Below the pieces are notes generated by a model. The model saw only the letters and a list, made by a program, of their open reading frames with translations, did no database searches and was not told the origin of the DNA. A stretch of 62,000 nucleotides of DNA from Symbiodinium natans (lineage: Eukaryota; Sar; Dinophyceae; Suessiales; Symbiodiniaceae). This document shows positions 32,720-43,900 of this stretch, piece after piece. The stretch is from the NCBI GenBank assembly GCA_905221605.1, contig CAJNDS010002206.1, positions 229,226 through 291,225 on the forward strand. The letters are read 5' to 3'. The number at the start of each line of letters is the position of its first letter. The stretch's first letter is position 1. A program made the translations under genes and the position numbers.

Positions 32720-33145
32720 GAGTTCGACAAGTAAACCCTACAAACCACAAAACCTAAAACCCCCTGAGCCCCAAACTGCCCTAAACTCTAAAAAACCGAA
32801 AACTCTAAACGCCCCTAACAACACCCTAGAACCTAAAGGCCCCTAAACCCTAAACCCGAAACCCTAAACCCTAAAACCCTTGACAACCCCTGAGCCCTAA
32901 ACCCATCAAAACCCTACACCCTAAAACTCCTAAAGTCTGAACCAAAAAAACCTAAACCCTAAAAACCCCAAGCGGCAAGCGCTGAAAACCCATAAACCCT
33001 AAACCCTAAAACGCCCTAAACCCTCAAAACCCTTAAGCCCATACCCTAAACCCCAAAGAACCCTAAATCCTAAACTACAAAAAACCCTGAGCCCTAAACC
33101 CTAAAAGCCCCTAACCCCTAAACCCTATAAACCATACAAACCCCA
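32720..33145. repeat. Interstitial CCCTAAA telomere-like array (copy 1, second block)
   Basis: More degenerate than the first block, with CCCTAAA units interrupted by A-runs and CCCCTGAG variants. It is duplicated at about 34,640-35,055. It separates two ATAGGGGTCTATG-type blocks. Confidence 0.85.
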
Positions 33146-35544
33146 ACGCCATAAATCTTGAAACCATTTACATAAGAATATAGATCGAGAATATAGATCG
33201 ATAAGGCTAAGGGTCTATGGCTTTCCAGATAGGGTGGGTCTATTCTGAGGGTTCGTAGGGGCCTACGGTTTCGCGTCGCACTTTTGTCGGACAAGCTTCA
33301 GAGCTTTAACGGTTTCAGGCTAAGGGTTGGAGGGAAAGCAGATCTACGACTGTGAACATAGTTTTCGAAGGCGCCTAGCACGCCCCATGTTGGAGCCTCG
33401 CGTTTTCATATTCAGCCCTGCCCTGCGTCAAGTTGGCTCCCGGTCTCTTAAATACACCTAGTACGGGTCAGGTCTGAGCCTCGTGTTCCCTGATTCGGCC
33501 CCCCCGGCGACCATCTGGCTCCAGGTGGTTTGGCGATTGCAGCCTGGGGTTCTCCGATTGGAGCCTGCCCGTTTTCGGACTCACGTTGGGTTGATTGGGG
33601 CCCCCGTTTTTCGATTCACGCTCCACTCGGTGGAAAACACCCCGCGCTGAATCGGAAAACGCCAGGCACGAATCGGAGACTGTGCGGCGCTGAATCGCAA
33701 AACGGGGGCGGCTGAATCAGAAAAGGAAGCTCGATGCCGCAGAAGCCACGCCATGTCTAAAAGATGAAACTAGAAAGTTTGGTCATTAGATCGCGCCGAT
33801 CGCGCCGGAAAGACCAAATCAGAAAACAGACTAAATCAGAAAACACGGAAAGCTCCAAATCAGCACCGTGGAAGCTCGAAACAGACCCTGCAGGAAGCCA
33901 CGCCACCCTAAAACCCTAAGCCCTAAACCCGAAAAAACCCACAAGCCTAAAGCACCCTATACCCTAAACCCAAACAAAACCCTAAACCCTAAACCCTAAA
34001 AAACCCGAAACCCCAAACCCTGAAAACCCCTAAACCCTAAACCCTAAACCCTAAACCCTAAAAAACCCTAAACCCTAAAAAAACCTAAACCCTAAAAAAC
34101 CCTAAACCCTAAACCCTAAACCCTGAAAACCCGTAAACCCTCAACCCTAAAGACCTACACCCGAAGCCCTAAATAACCCTGAACCCTAAACCATAAAAAA
34201 CCCTCAGCCCCAAACCCAAAAAACCCTAAACCCTAAACCTGAAAACCCCTAAGCCCTACAAACCCCAAAGCCCTTAACCCTAAAAACCATTTACATAAGA
34301 ATCTAATCGATAAGGCATAGGGATCTATGGCTTTCCGGATAGGGTCTATTCTGAGGGTAGTAGGGGCCTATGGAAAATGGATAGGGGTCTATGCGGCATA
34401 GGGGCGTAGTGTGGGTAGGGATAGGGTCTGTGCATAGGGGTCTATGGAAAAATGGAAGAACCCCTGTGTATAGGGGTCTATAGGAAAGTCGGCAGGGCCT
34501 ATGCATAGGGGGGTCTGGCATGCAGTAGGTTGACGGCATAGCTACCTAACTAAAGACCCATAGGGTCTATATAGGGGTCTATCGACGCCTACGACAAACA
34601 GATACTTGCCAGACCTATCTTCGAGTAAGAGTTCGACAAGTAAACCCTACAAACCACAAAACCTAAAACCCCCTGAGCCCCAAACTGCCCTAAACTCTAA
34701 AAAACCGAAAACTCTAAACGCCCCTAACAACACCCTAGAACCTAAAGGCCCCTAAACCCTAAACCCTAAACCCTAAACCCTAAAACCCTTGACAACCCCT
34801 GAGCCCTAAACCCACCAAAACCCTACACCCTAAAACTCCTAAAGTCTGAACCAAAAAAACCTAAACCCTAAAAACCCCAAGCGGCAAGCGCTGAAAACCC
34901 ATAAACCCTAAACCCTAAAACGCCCTAAACCCTCAAAACCCTTAAGCCCATACCCTAAACCCCAAAGAACCCTAAACCCTAAACTACAAAAAACCCTGAG
35001 CCCTAAACCCTAAAAGCCCCTAACCCCTAAACCCTATAAACCATACAAACCCCAACGCCATAAATCTTGAAACCATTTACATAAGAATATAGATCGAGAA
35101 TATAGATCGATAAGGCTAAGGGTCTATGGCTTTCCAGATAGGGTGGGTCTATTCTGAGGGTTCGTAGGGGCCTACGGTTTCGCGTCGCACTTTTGTCGGA
35201 CAAGCTTCAGAGCTTTAACGGTTTCAGGCTAAGGGTTGGAGGGAAAGCAGATCTACGACTGTGAACATAGTTTTCGAAGGCGCCTAGCACGCCCCATGTT
35301 GGAGCCTCGCGTTTTCATATTCAGCCCTGCCCTGCGTCAAGTTGGCTCCCGGTCTCTTAAATACACCTAGTACGGGTCAGGTCTGAGCCTCGTGTTCCCT
35401 GATTCGGCCCCCCCGGCGACCATCTGGCTCCAGGTGGTTTGGCGATTGCAGCCTGGGGTTCTCCGATTGGAGCCTGCCCGTTTTCGGACTCACGTTGGGT
35501 TGATTGGGGCCCCCGTTTTTCGATTCACGCTCCACTAGGTTTTA

Positions 35545-36580
35545 AGGCCTGCCCCTTGAGGGCTTACGAAGCTCCACCCTCATCATAGGTAGGTAGGCAG
35601 ATAGGCACAACGTTTCGCTCAAAAGGGGTTTCGCAGCTCAGTGCGTGGCAGGCAGCCGGTGGGGATGCAACCTACGGCACACCAACTCATCAGAGCATCT
35701 CACTGGGTCCAATTGCTTCCACAGCCTACACACACACCTCTGAAGCTGAACCCACCCCCAACACGCCAAAAAGCTGCAAAAACTGCAAGAGGCCTTGTAT
35801 GTCATCGTCCTGCTGAGCTCAACGTGCCCGCTCCTGACCAAGGAGCTACTCACGCTCGGGGAGGGACGCACTAGGCCTCAAGGGCGGCCATTGTTGGGGG
35901 GGTTTACGAAAACAGGGAGCCGCCCAATTGTAGACCCCCAAATGATAGGACAATAAGGATCCCAGTAAGGTACTGTCAAGCCCCCGAACCGTTCAGGGTT
36001 TAGGGTTTCGGGCTCAGGGTTTCAACCCACAAACCTTCACCCTAAACCCTTGTCCCACAGCTGGGATGGAAAGGGTAAATCCGTCGGACTACGGTAAATT
36101 CGTCGGACTACGGGCCTTATCGGGCCTTCTTCAAGGTCTCATGAAGCTTTAAGGCTCAGGGTTTCGGGATGAGGGCTGGAAGGCGAGAGCTCACAACCAC
36201 TATGCACAAAAACATGCAAGGCAGAGAGGAGAAACCCTTCATGGGAGGCCCCCCCCCCATACCTTGTGGGGGACAGTGCGTGGTGCATCAAACTGCGCTT
36301 AGGACGCTGTGAGTTCCAAAAGTCTACGGAGTAAAAAACCAAAAAAACTCAATCTACAAAAACTTCCAACACTCGATAAACTCCTCTTCCAGTTCCCCCC
36401 CGCCCCCAGCCCTGGCGACCACCATGTTCACAGCAGCCACAGCAGCATCGCGTTGCGAGTTCAAAGGTGCAAGCTGGGGGTGATGCTTAGTACTGATCTG
36501 TTGCGACGCGGATGGAAGCCGCATGTACGCACACTGCCGTAGAGTCTTAGACTTGAGGCAGGCAGCAAGTCTTCTTCAAC
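35545..36580. other. No gene seen; short TTTAGGG patch
   Basis: A small TTTAGGG/CCCTAAA patch lies at 35,990-36,060, and a C-run at 36,250-36,260. A duplicated 'ggtaaattcgtcggactacg' word occurs at about 36,075-36,110. Open frames do not resemble proteins I know. Confidence 0.4.
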
Positions 36581-36583
36581 GAT

Positions 36584-37043
36584 TCAACGAGACCGTCCGT
36601 CTCTCTTTCCGACACGGGCACCGCAACAAGTCTGGAGGACGCTTTGGAGAGTGTTCAGGAATGAAGTGACGAATCCATCATCGTCATCAGACACCTCCGG
36701 TTGAGATTCGGCACAGAAATTATCGCTGCTACCGCTGGCAGTTCCAGAGTCATCCACTTGCTGCCTCTCGTTGCTGGTCTCACCTTCGGGTGCGAGCGTG
36801 ACAGTGGTCATAGAGCTGTCCGTGCCAGAGCTGGACGACACCTTGCTCACACGCCGTGCTCTCGCTTTCCGTGCCATCGTTGTCCCGAACTTTTTGAGGC
36901 CGGGCCTGGTTTTGACCTGCACACATCACAGCAACGCTGCGATCATTCTTCTTCTTCTTAACTACGAGGGATTTTGCGGAAGCATCATTGCCGGCCAAGT
37001 CCTTCTTCGCTTTGGCCGTCTGAAGCCAAGTCATGATTTGCAA
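36584..37043 (-). CDS. Possible C-terminal exons of a Ser/Asp-rich protein
   Basis: A minus-strand exon from a 3' splice site (TGCAG|GTCAAAACC, about 36,917) reads VKTRPGLKKFGTTMARKARA, then a Ser/Thr-rich stretch, an acidic block (SQPEVSDDDDGFVTSFLNTL), and ends at a stop at 36,584. Just upstream, another frame reads AKAKKDLAGNDASAKSLVVK followed by KKKKND. The basic-then-acidic layout looks like a disordered protein tail. I do not recognise the family. The orientation agrees with the other host genes. Confidence 0.3.
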
Positions 37044-37329
37044 GCGCTGGCGCTTAGATGCAGCAAGACCCCTACTCTCCCTACAAAACCCTGAAACAGG
37101 CTATCCGGTTTTCTCTAGGGGACTTGGGTTCAGGGCATTCCCGACTCAGGACATTTTCCGACTCTGTCGAGGTGACTCGCAGGTCCGGCTTCTAACGAAA
37201 CACCGATTACGAATGACGAATCCTGCGAAGCTGACATGTCACGCAAGACGGATGTCCTGGTGTCAGGTGGCGGCACAGACGTGGAGGTCGTCTGCGACCT
37301 GAGAGTTAACAGCTCAGCATTGCGAACAC

Positions 37330-37400
37330 ATCCTGGAGGTTTAGGTGTTGCGAGTTTAGGGTTTAGGGTTTTAGGGTTTAGGGTTTAGGGTTTACGGTGC
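37330..37400. repeat. Short TTTAGGG telomere-like patch
   Basis: About nine TTTAGGG-type heptamers in plus orientation (37,345-37,395), the opposite orientation to the 31-35 kb and 43-45 kb arrays. Flanked by non-repetitive sequence. Confidence 0.85.
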
Positions 37401-40150
37401 AGGTGAAAGCACATGTTGCTTAAGAGAGTCGCTGAGCAAATGAGGCAGAGTCCCACTTGTGCGTGCATCAGGGCTTTGACGTCGAGACTGCCTGTTTGAA
37501 GCATTCGGATCACTCATCTCTCAAGCTGCACGGGGGCCATGCCGAAGCTTCTGCGGATACTTGAAGAGTCTGCGACATGGTCACAGCTCAGTTCGTCAAA
37601 TCTTCGACCGTTGGGCATCTTGATCAAGAGTCAACTGGATGGCTCTCCCTCGTCAGCTTGAAACATGCGAGCGAACATGATCAAAAGCGCGGCAGGCCTC
37701 ACGACTGCTTCGCCTCACAAAGAAGGGGAAATCCAGCAGCAGGCTATACTTCTACAGTTCGAACTTGGTGACCAAGGGCAGCAAGAAGTATGATAGCAGC
37801 AAGCCGCAATCCGTGCCTCCCACAGCGCGGGCTGCTGGAACAGGGGGTGATGGGTTCTGGGCCGCCTGGGCATATTTGCAGATCACGGCACCCTGAGCCA
37901 CCAGGCCCAAACACTTCAACCGAAACCCCCTAACAGCCTGAATATGCCTGAATGCCAAGCAATGCTGCGCAATGCCGCACATTGCTATGGAACGCAGAGT
38001 GCCGGGCCAGCGTGGCCGCCAGGTTTGCTGGGTATCCTGCGGCTGGAGCAACTCCTGCAAGGCCAAAGCGGCTGCTGCTCCAGGGAGCCAAAAGTTTTTC
38101 TCAGATACACGGCAAGAGAAGAAGGACAACCATGTCCTCGCCGGGTGAGCACGGGAGTCCCCATGGGACTGGCAAGGGGCCGATGTGCCTAGTGTCAGCA
38201 CAACGACAGGCACAGGTACACGTAGGTACACGGTGTTGCACAGGCTGAGCGCCTGGTAGCCACTTGCTTGAGTCGGCCTGGTCCGCATGGCATAGGAAGC
38301 TTTTCTGAACTCACCAGGCTGTGCCCCTTTGTGTCGCGGGAGGAGGCGTGTGAGGTTTGGGGTTGAGGGTTTCTGGATGTGGCCATTTCACCGAGCATCT
38401 AAGCATCTTAAGGTCTTAAAGGTGGGGCCCGAACGGGGGGCTAAAGGCGGCCAATGGGGTCGAGGGAGCCTGCGCACGTCGGACACATGGGGAGGGCAGG
38501 GGGGAACCCCGGCCCCCCCCCCAGTGACCCTTAAACTCCCGATCTATCGGCTATCCTGAGAAGACTGCAAACTGAGACCAGCACCATGGAGCAGGCTTCC
38601 GCACCGCCTTTCGCCGAGACAAATGATTACCGGCACTGGCCCGCACTCATATAGAGCGGATGGGGAAAAACGCTTGAGTGCCCTACCGGATGCTCACACC
38701 GGTGAGGCATCTTGGGCGTTGACAGCACTGGCGAGGATGCCTCCGATAAGGATTTTCAAGGGACCGTGGGGCCTTGTTTGCAAGTTCACCGCGCCGCCCC
38801 AATAGTGTTCAGGGACACTACACCTCCTCACAACCCTCTAGCAAAGACGTCAGCCCCCCACCTGCACAGGTGCAGCAGCAGATGACCTAGGCCGTGCGAG
38901 CAAACCTCCAGCTCATCTCGAGAGCTCCAGCGGGCTCCAGATGCTTAGCCGAAGTGCACTGGAGTGGAAGCTGCAGATCTTTCGTTCGGCTGCACCTCTC
39001 CTTGCATTGGCAGCGCTCAGCCATGCTCAGCCCTCCATCTTCAACTCCCACTCCCTCACCCTCGCGCCTGAGGCCCGGTGTCTTGGAGAGGCCAGGGCTC
39101 GGACCTGGAGCACTCGGATCTGAAGGAAACAGCTGACTCGTTTGACTTGTTCTGACTGGGCTGTTTGGAGGCGAATTTCGGATCCTGACACAAGAGACGA
39201 GGTCACACAAGCATTCGCGGACCGGCAGAATCAAGTCAGTCTGCATGCAGACATGAGTGGCCTCAACCTTCCTGGGCCATGTGCAAACACAACTCAGCTT
39301 CAGTTTGAGCAGCCGCCACAGCGTGCCTTCTCACACGAAGGCACACGGCCATTCTTCTGCCTTGGCGGCAGCTCGTGGAAAGGTGCTGCATGGTAGCTGA
39401 ACTGCACCCAGAATTCTTAAAAGCGATGATGTGATGGTGTCTACTAAGATCCTGAGGACATGAGCCGAGCCCTCTGCAGCGGCAGGTGCTTGCTCGGCAC
39501 TGTACCGGCCCCACTCGAAGGCCTGATGCTGTGGCTCGGACCATGCTCAGCATTCTCTGTCACACCAAGTGATTGCAAGCAAAGGGCAGCTTTAAGTAGA
39601 CTCCCATCCCCATGCCAAAAGCCCTTTTCTTTGCCAGGCCCTCCTTCTCTAACGCCAAGGCACGGTGTGCCAGGCTGTGATGGAAGCTGCTGCCTCGTGA
39701 CACGGAGTGGCAAGTGTAGAAGATTGTCAGGACTTTGAAAGCAGCTAAAGGAAGATGCGCGAACTAGTCAAGAAGCTCGACAACCCTTGAAACGCACGTG
39801 AATTCAAACCCCAAAGCACGGAGCCCTGACGACCCATCAAGCTTGAACAGCTGAAACATTCCAATTTTGGTGCACTTCTCGCCTTGGCCACAGAAGCCCA
39901 AGAAATTGCCCCACCGAAGAATACCGAGCATCCCGGCGACTTGGACAGTGGTGCATCACGGGACGGCGGCGTGGAAGCCTGCCCAGAGCAGCTCCGATGA
40001 GACTCTCTAGCACACTTGTCAAGTTTTCAACAGCTCGAGTTCCTTCTCTCTTCATGTCGCTTTCTTCCTATTCTCCCCCCCAGGCTAGAGAAGGAGCTGG
40101 GAAGCCCCCAACCCCCCGTGCAATCACACGCCCGTGACGCGGTCCAATAT
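37400..40150. other. No recognised gene
   Basis: Minus-strand frames at 37,752-38,288 (with AAAALALQELLQPQDTQQ), 38,887-39,246 and 39,444-39,713 are open for 90-178 codons. They have no motif or splice pattern that I can support. One may be an exon of a host gene upstream or downstream. Confidence 0.35.
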
Positions 40151-40241
40151 TCTTCTTCTTATTATTGTTATTATTCCTATTCTTCCTGTTATCCTTCTTC
40201 TTCTTCTTCTGCTTCTTCCTGCCTCTTCTTCTTCTTCTGCT

Positions 40242-40273
<32 letters not shown>

Positions 40274-40412
40274 TTCTTCTTCTTCTTCTTCTTCTTCTTC
40301 TTCTTCTTCTTCTTCTGCTTCTTCCTGCCTCTTCTTCTTCTCCTGCCTCTATTTCTTCTGCGTGCTTTGAAGCCCCCCGGCTGGGTCCAATCTCTCTCTC
40401 TCTCTCTCTCTC
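40150..40412. repeat. (CTT)n and (CT)n microsatellites
   Basis: Imperfect CTT/TTC trinucleotide repeat from about 40,150 to 40,375, longest pure run about 40,247-40,315, followed by (CT)n at 40,389-40,412. Long Phe-, Leu-, Ser- or Arg/Lys-rich open frames here are artefacts of the repeat. It lies just downstream of the kinase gene's 3' end. Confidence 0.95.
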
Positions 40413-40926
40413 CACACGCTTGGGGAGCCGCCCAGGGCGCGCGAGTCCCATGTCTCGGTCTGAGTATTTCCCCCTCTTCTTGTTCCCCGAAAGTCGAGTC
40501 AGTTTCCTCCCCCCCAACATGCTGCTGGTTTGCCCCCGGCAAGTCCCCTTTCCTGACTCTCGCGCTGCAGGGCTGTACTGACCTGACAGATCCTTTGACC
40601 CATGCCGGGAAGTTTTGAGGTGAACCTCTTTCTCTCTTCTTTTGACTCTTTCTTCGCAAGGGGCCGTTTTGGAGCCTCGGGTAGGTCGTAGTATAGTGCT
40701 TCAGTGACTCAAGTGGCTCATCGCTAGGAAGCCTCACTGGAACGCGCTTGGCTTCAATCGACGAAACGGCCCTCAACTACTTCTTGGCGACGCCTCGCCA
40801 TTTGAGCCGATGACCCAGGGATGCCTGGAAGAAAGGGTGCCGCATGCATGTTCGTGGTCCATCGCCCTTTGCATTCAACACCCTGCTGTCTGCACTTCAT
40901 CGAAAGCACTCTCATCCTAGGCGCTG

Positions 40927-43900
40927 TCAGAATTCAGCGTCCCTGTGCCTCAGCACCTGTTCCAGCGGCAGACGCTGCGCCGGGTCCTCGTGAAGGTCAA
41001 AGAGGAAGGTAAAGTCTAAGACACATTCCGTACCCCTTAACATATATGAGAGGATAATATAAGGGAGTCTAAGGAGGATTTTACCATACCCCTTAATTTC
41101 TTTTAAGGGTATGCCCTAGGGGTATGTTGAATACTTTCTAGAGAAAGCTCTGAAAGCAGTGTCTGATATATCTGATTGTGCTTGTCTCCCACAGCAGCAA
41201 CTTCATCTGAGGCAGCCACCCGCTTCAGCAAGCGGCGCACCAGGTCCACCACCAGCGGAGGCAAGCCAGGCTGAGCAATGTCTGATTTCAACACACTAAC
41301 ATAGACTAGACTAGCCTAGATATTGGGCTAGATGCCCGAAGACAAGCCCCCAGCCGGGAAGAAGATGGCGATCTTCAGGATCCTCGTCGCACACTCGGAG
41401 AAAGCTCTGGGCTCAAGGCCGCCATTGTGACAATTAGAAAAAAGTCTTTCTTGTTGGCTGCCTTCCGGAGTCTATGCAGACCCTCATGAGGGGCCACGAA
41501 GAGTGTTCGGGCCCGTTGCCCGAGTCCTGTCGATCAGCATCGTGTGGTTCGTGCTCTGAAAAGGCGGGCGCCCGACCTGAGAAGGGCTAGTCCAAGCTCA
41601 ACTCTCAAAAGTCTTTAAAAGGGATTTCTCTCGTGCCTGTACTCTCCAGGCGCCTTCTCAAAAAGCAACTCCGAGCTTTCGGCCATCATCTCGTAGAGCA
41701 AGATGCCCACGCTCCAGATGTCGAGCGTGTGGTTGTGGCCGCTTCCCTGCGTATGTAATCACGCTGCTTAGGCAACGACCCAGCCCACCCCCTCCCCCAA
41801 CTAAAGCAACTCGCTTTGGACTCAGTTCGTGTGGCTATCCGGCCTGGATCATCTCGGGTGCCAAGTAGTCCATGGTCCCGCAAAATGTGGTACGTAGGAC
41901 ATTTGTGGCAGCACACCTGCTTTTGCAGTGAGACATGCCCCAACCCCGGCCAAAAACTCAGCTCCCACAGCTCAACAGCAGTAGATTGCGCGAATGTCTG
42001 GCGCTCTGACGGCACGTCAGCTCAACTAAATGAACCTTTCTAAATGTTCTGCCTTGGACTGAACAGACCAGACCCGAAGCATTGAAGTATTCGTCGACTC
42101 TCACCAAGGCACCATCCGAAGTCTCCGATCTTCAGCACATCGTCATGAGTCACCAACAGGTTCTGCAGAGGAGCAAATGGCAGAGTGAGTTTCAGCTGGT
42201 TTTGCCGGACATGTAGGCCCCATATCGGTAACTCGCAGGGTGATACGACTGCATTTTCCCAAGACGCCGACTCCTGCGTGTGTTGGCGTGCAAGCTACGT
42301 CTGAGTACAGAATTATAGCCATCATGCCAGAAGACTAAAAGGAGACGCACAACGTACGATGGGAAGTAAAGAATCTGGAGCGTAAGGTAGAGCTCAATGT
42401 TGCCAATAGCAATACTCCTCGTCTCGGAAAACTCCAGTGAACTCGTGTGTTCTCATGTTTGTCTTAGTTCCTCTGGTATCCGCCCAAATCCCAATAAGTC
42501 TTCAAGAGCCCCAACATAGCTGAAGCCTCAATTCCAAACTGAAAATCCCGTAACCCACCGCCTCTCTCACCCTCACCCTGCCTCTGGCTTGAGATCTCTG
42601 TGCACAATTTGGTGCGAGTGGAGGTACTTCAGACCACGGACCAACTGGAGTCAGGCGATCAATCAGAACACAGGTGAATTGGGAAGTGTAAGGCAAGGAC
42701 ACTTACTGCAAGAGCAAAACGAAAGAACAAATCGTACATAATCTCTGCCACTTTACATCGCAAGTGACTTGATTCAAGCAACAATGCTTTGCAACAAGCT
42801 TGCGGTCAACAGGTCTGCCACAGCAAACTCATGGCAAGCGTTTGGTGCCTGGACGAAGAAGTGCTTGGACGTCTGCTCACTGAACTTGCGGCCTTTTTGC
42901 GTCCTACACGCAGGAAGCATCTGAGCAGTCATCTTCAGGGTTCAACATGTTTCCAACGATTATCTACAACCGCTCGACCCAACTACGCAAGCCCACTCCT
43001 CAAACCTTTGACTGCACACACTACTGGCCACGAGGTCCGGAGGAGCTGATAGAGCTCCCCTTTCGCGCAGTACTCCAGGAGCAAATAGACTGTGTCTTCG
43101 TCCTGACCAACCATCGTCAGATGTTGTGAGTCACACATACCGCCTGCATGATTGTCACATGTGTGGGGAATTTGTGGGGGGCGAGTCGGAAATAGGGGGG
43201 CACCGTGTCGGGGAACAAGCGGAAGCTGGCAGGGGAATTCTCGAAGGCAAATCTGCCATAAAGAGAGCGTGTCGGGAATACAGCACGAGCGAGTCAGGCA
43301 CACGAAAAGGCCCGCAACCCTGAAACTTGAAAACCCTAGACCCTAAACCCTAACAACCGTAAAAACCCCAACCACATGCTAAAGGTAAGTATGCATTTTG
43401 CGTTGCGGACATGTTTGTTGCGCATGCCAGGCGCATTGTTTTGTTTGCTGTGGGTACAAGGGCGCACTGGTGTTCTTGCAGCGGGCGCAACTTCTTTTGA
43501 GCTGCGGGCGCCCCAAATACCCCCCCCTAAAACCTGCGCATTCTAACACCCTATACACCTCAAACCCAAAAACCTACCTGAAACCTCAAAACCTAAACCC
43601 TACATACCCTGCCTTCACCGAAACCATAAAGAACCTAATTGAAAATCCCTAAACCCTAAACCCTAAACCCTAAACCCTAAACCCTAATTCTTGCGCCCAA
43701 CCTAATTCCTTGGCCTTTTCTCTTTCTTTGTATGAAATTGAATTTCATGACTATCAAACTTTGAATTTTCAAGTTTAGTAGTTCCAGAATAGTTTCCAAA
43801 TGAATTTGACTATTCCAACTGTCTCTACGTATTAACATTCACGCCCTTTTCAAAACCACTTTGCTTGGTATTGCTTGCTTGCCTCCCACGCGAAGCGCCT

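Larger units (their letters stand above)
31725..35536. repeat. Tandem segmental duplication, 1.9-kb unit x2
   Basis: Copy 1 (31,725-33,627) and copy 2 (33,635-35,536) are almost identical over about 1.9 kb. The offset is 1,909-1,910 bp and a 7-bp linker separates them. Differences are a handful of substitutions (for example 'cataagagtcta' versus 'cataagaatcta') and changes in the number of CCCTAAA units. Each copy contains a GAATCGG-type block, a CCCTAAA array, a block of ATAGGGGTCTATG-type words, a second CCCTAAA array, another ATAGGG block and a unique ~350-bp end. Open frames repeated at 32,394-32,630 and 34,303-34,539 (minus) are products of the ATAGGGGTCTATG words. Confidence 0.95.

Noticed and set aside
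40016-40618. Phe/Ser/Leu- and Arg/Lys-rich open frames
   Set aside because: Translation of a CTT trinucleotide repeat in all frames.
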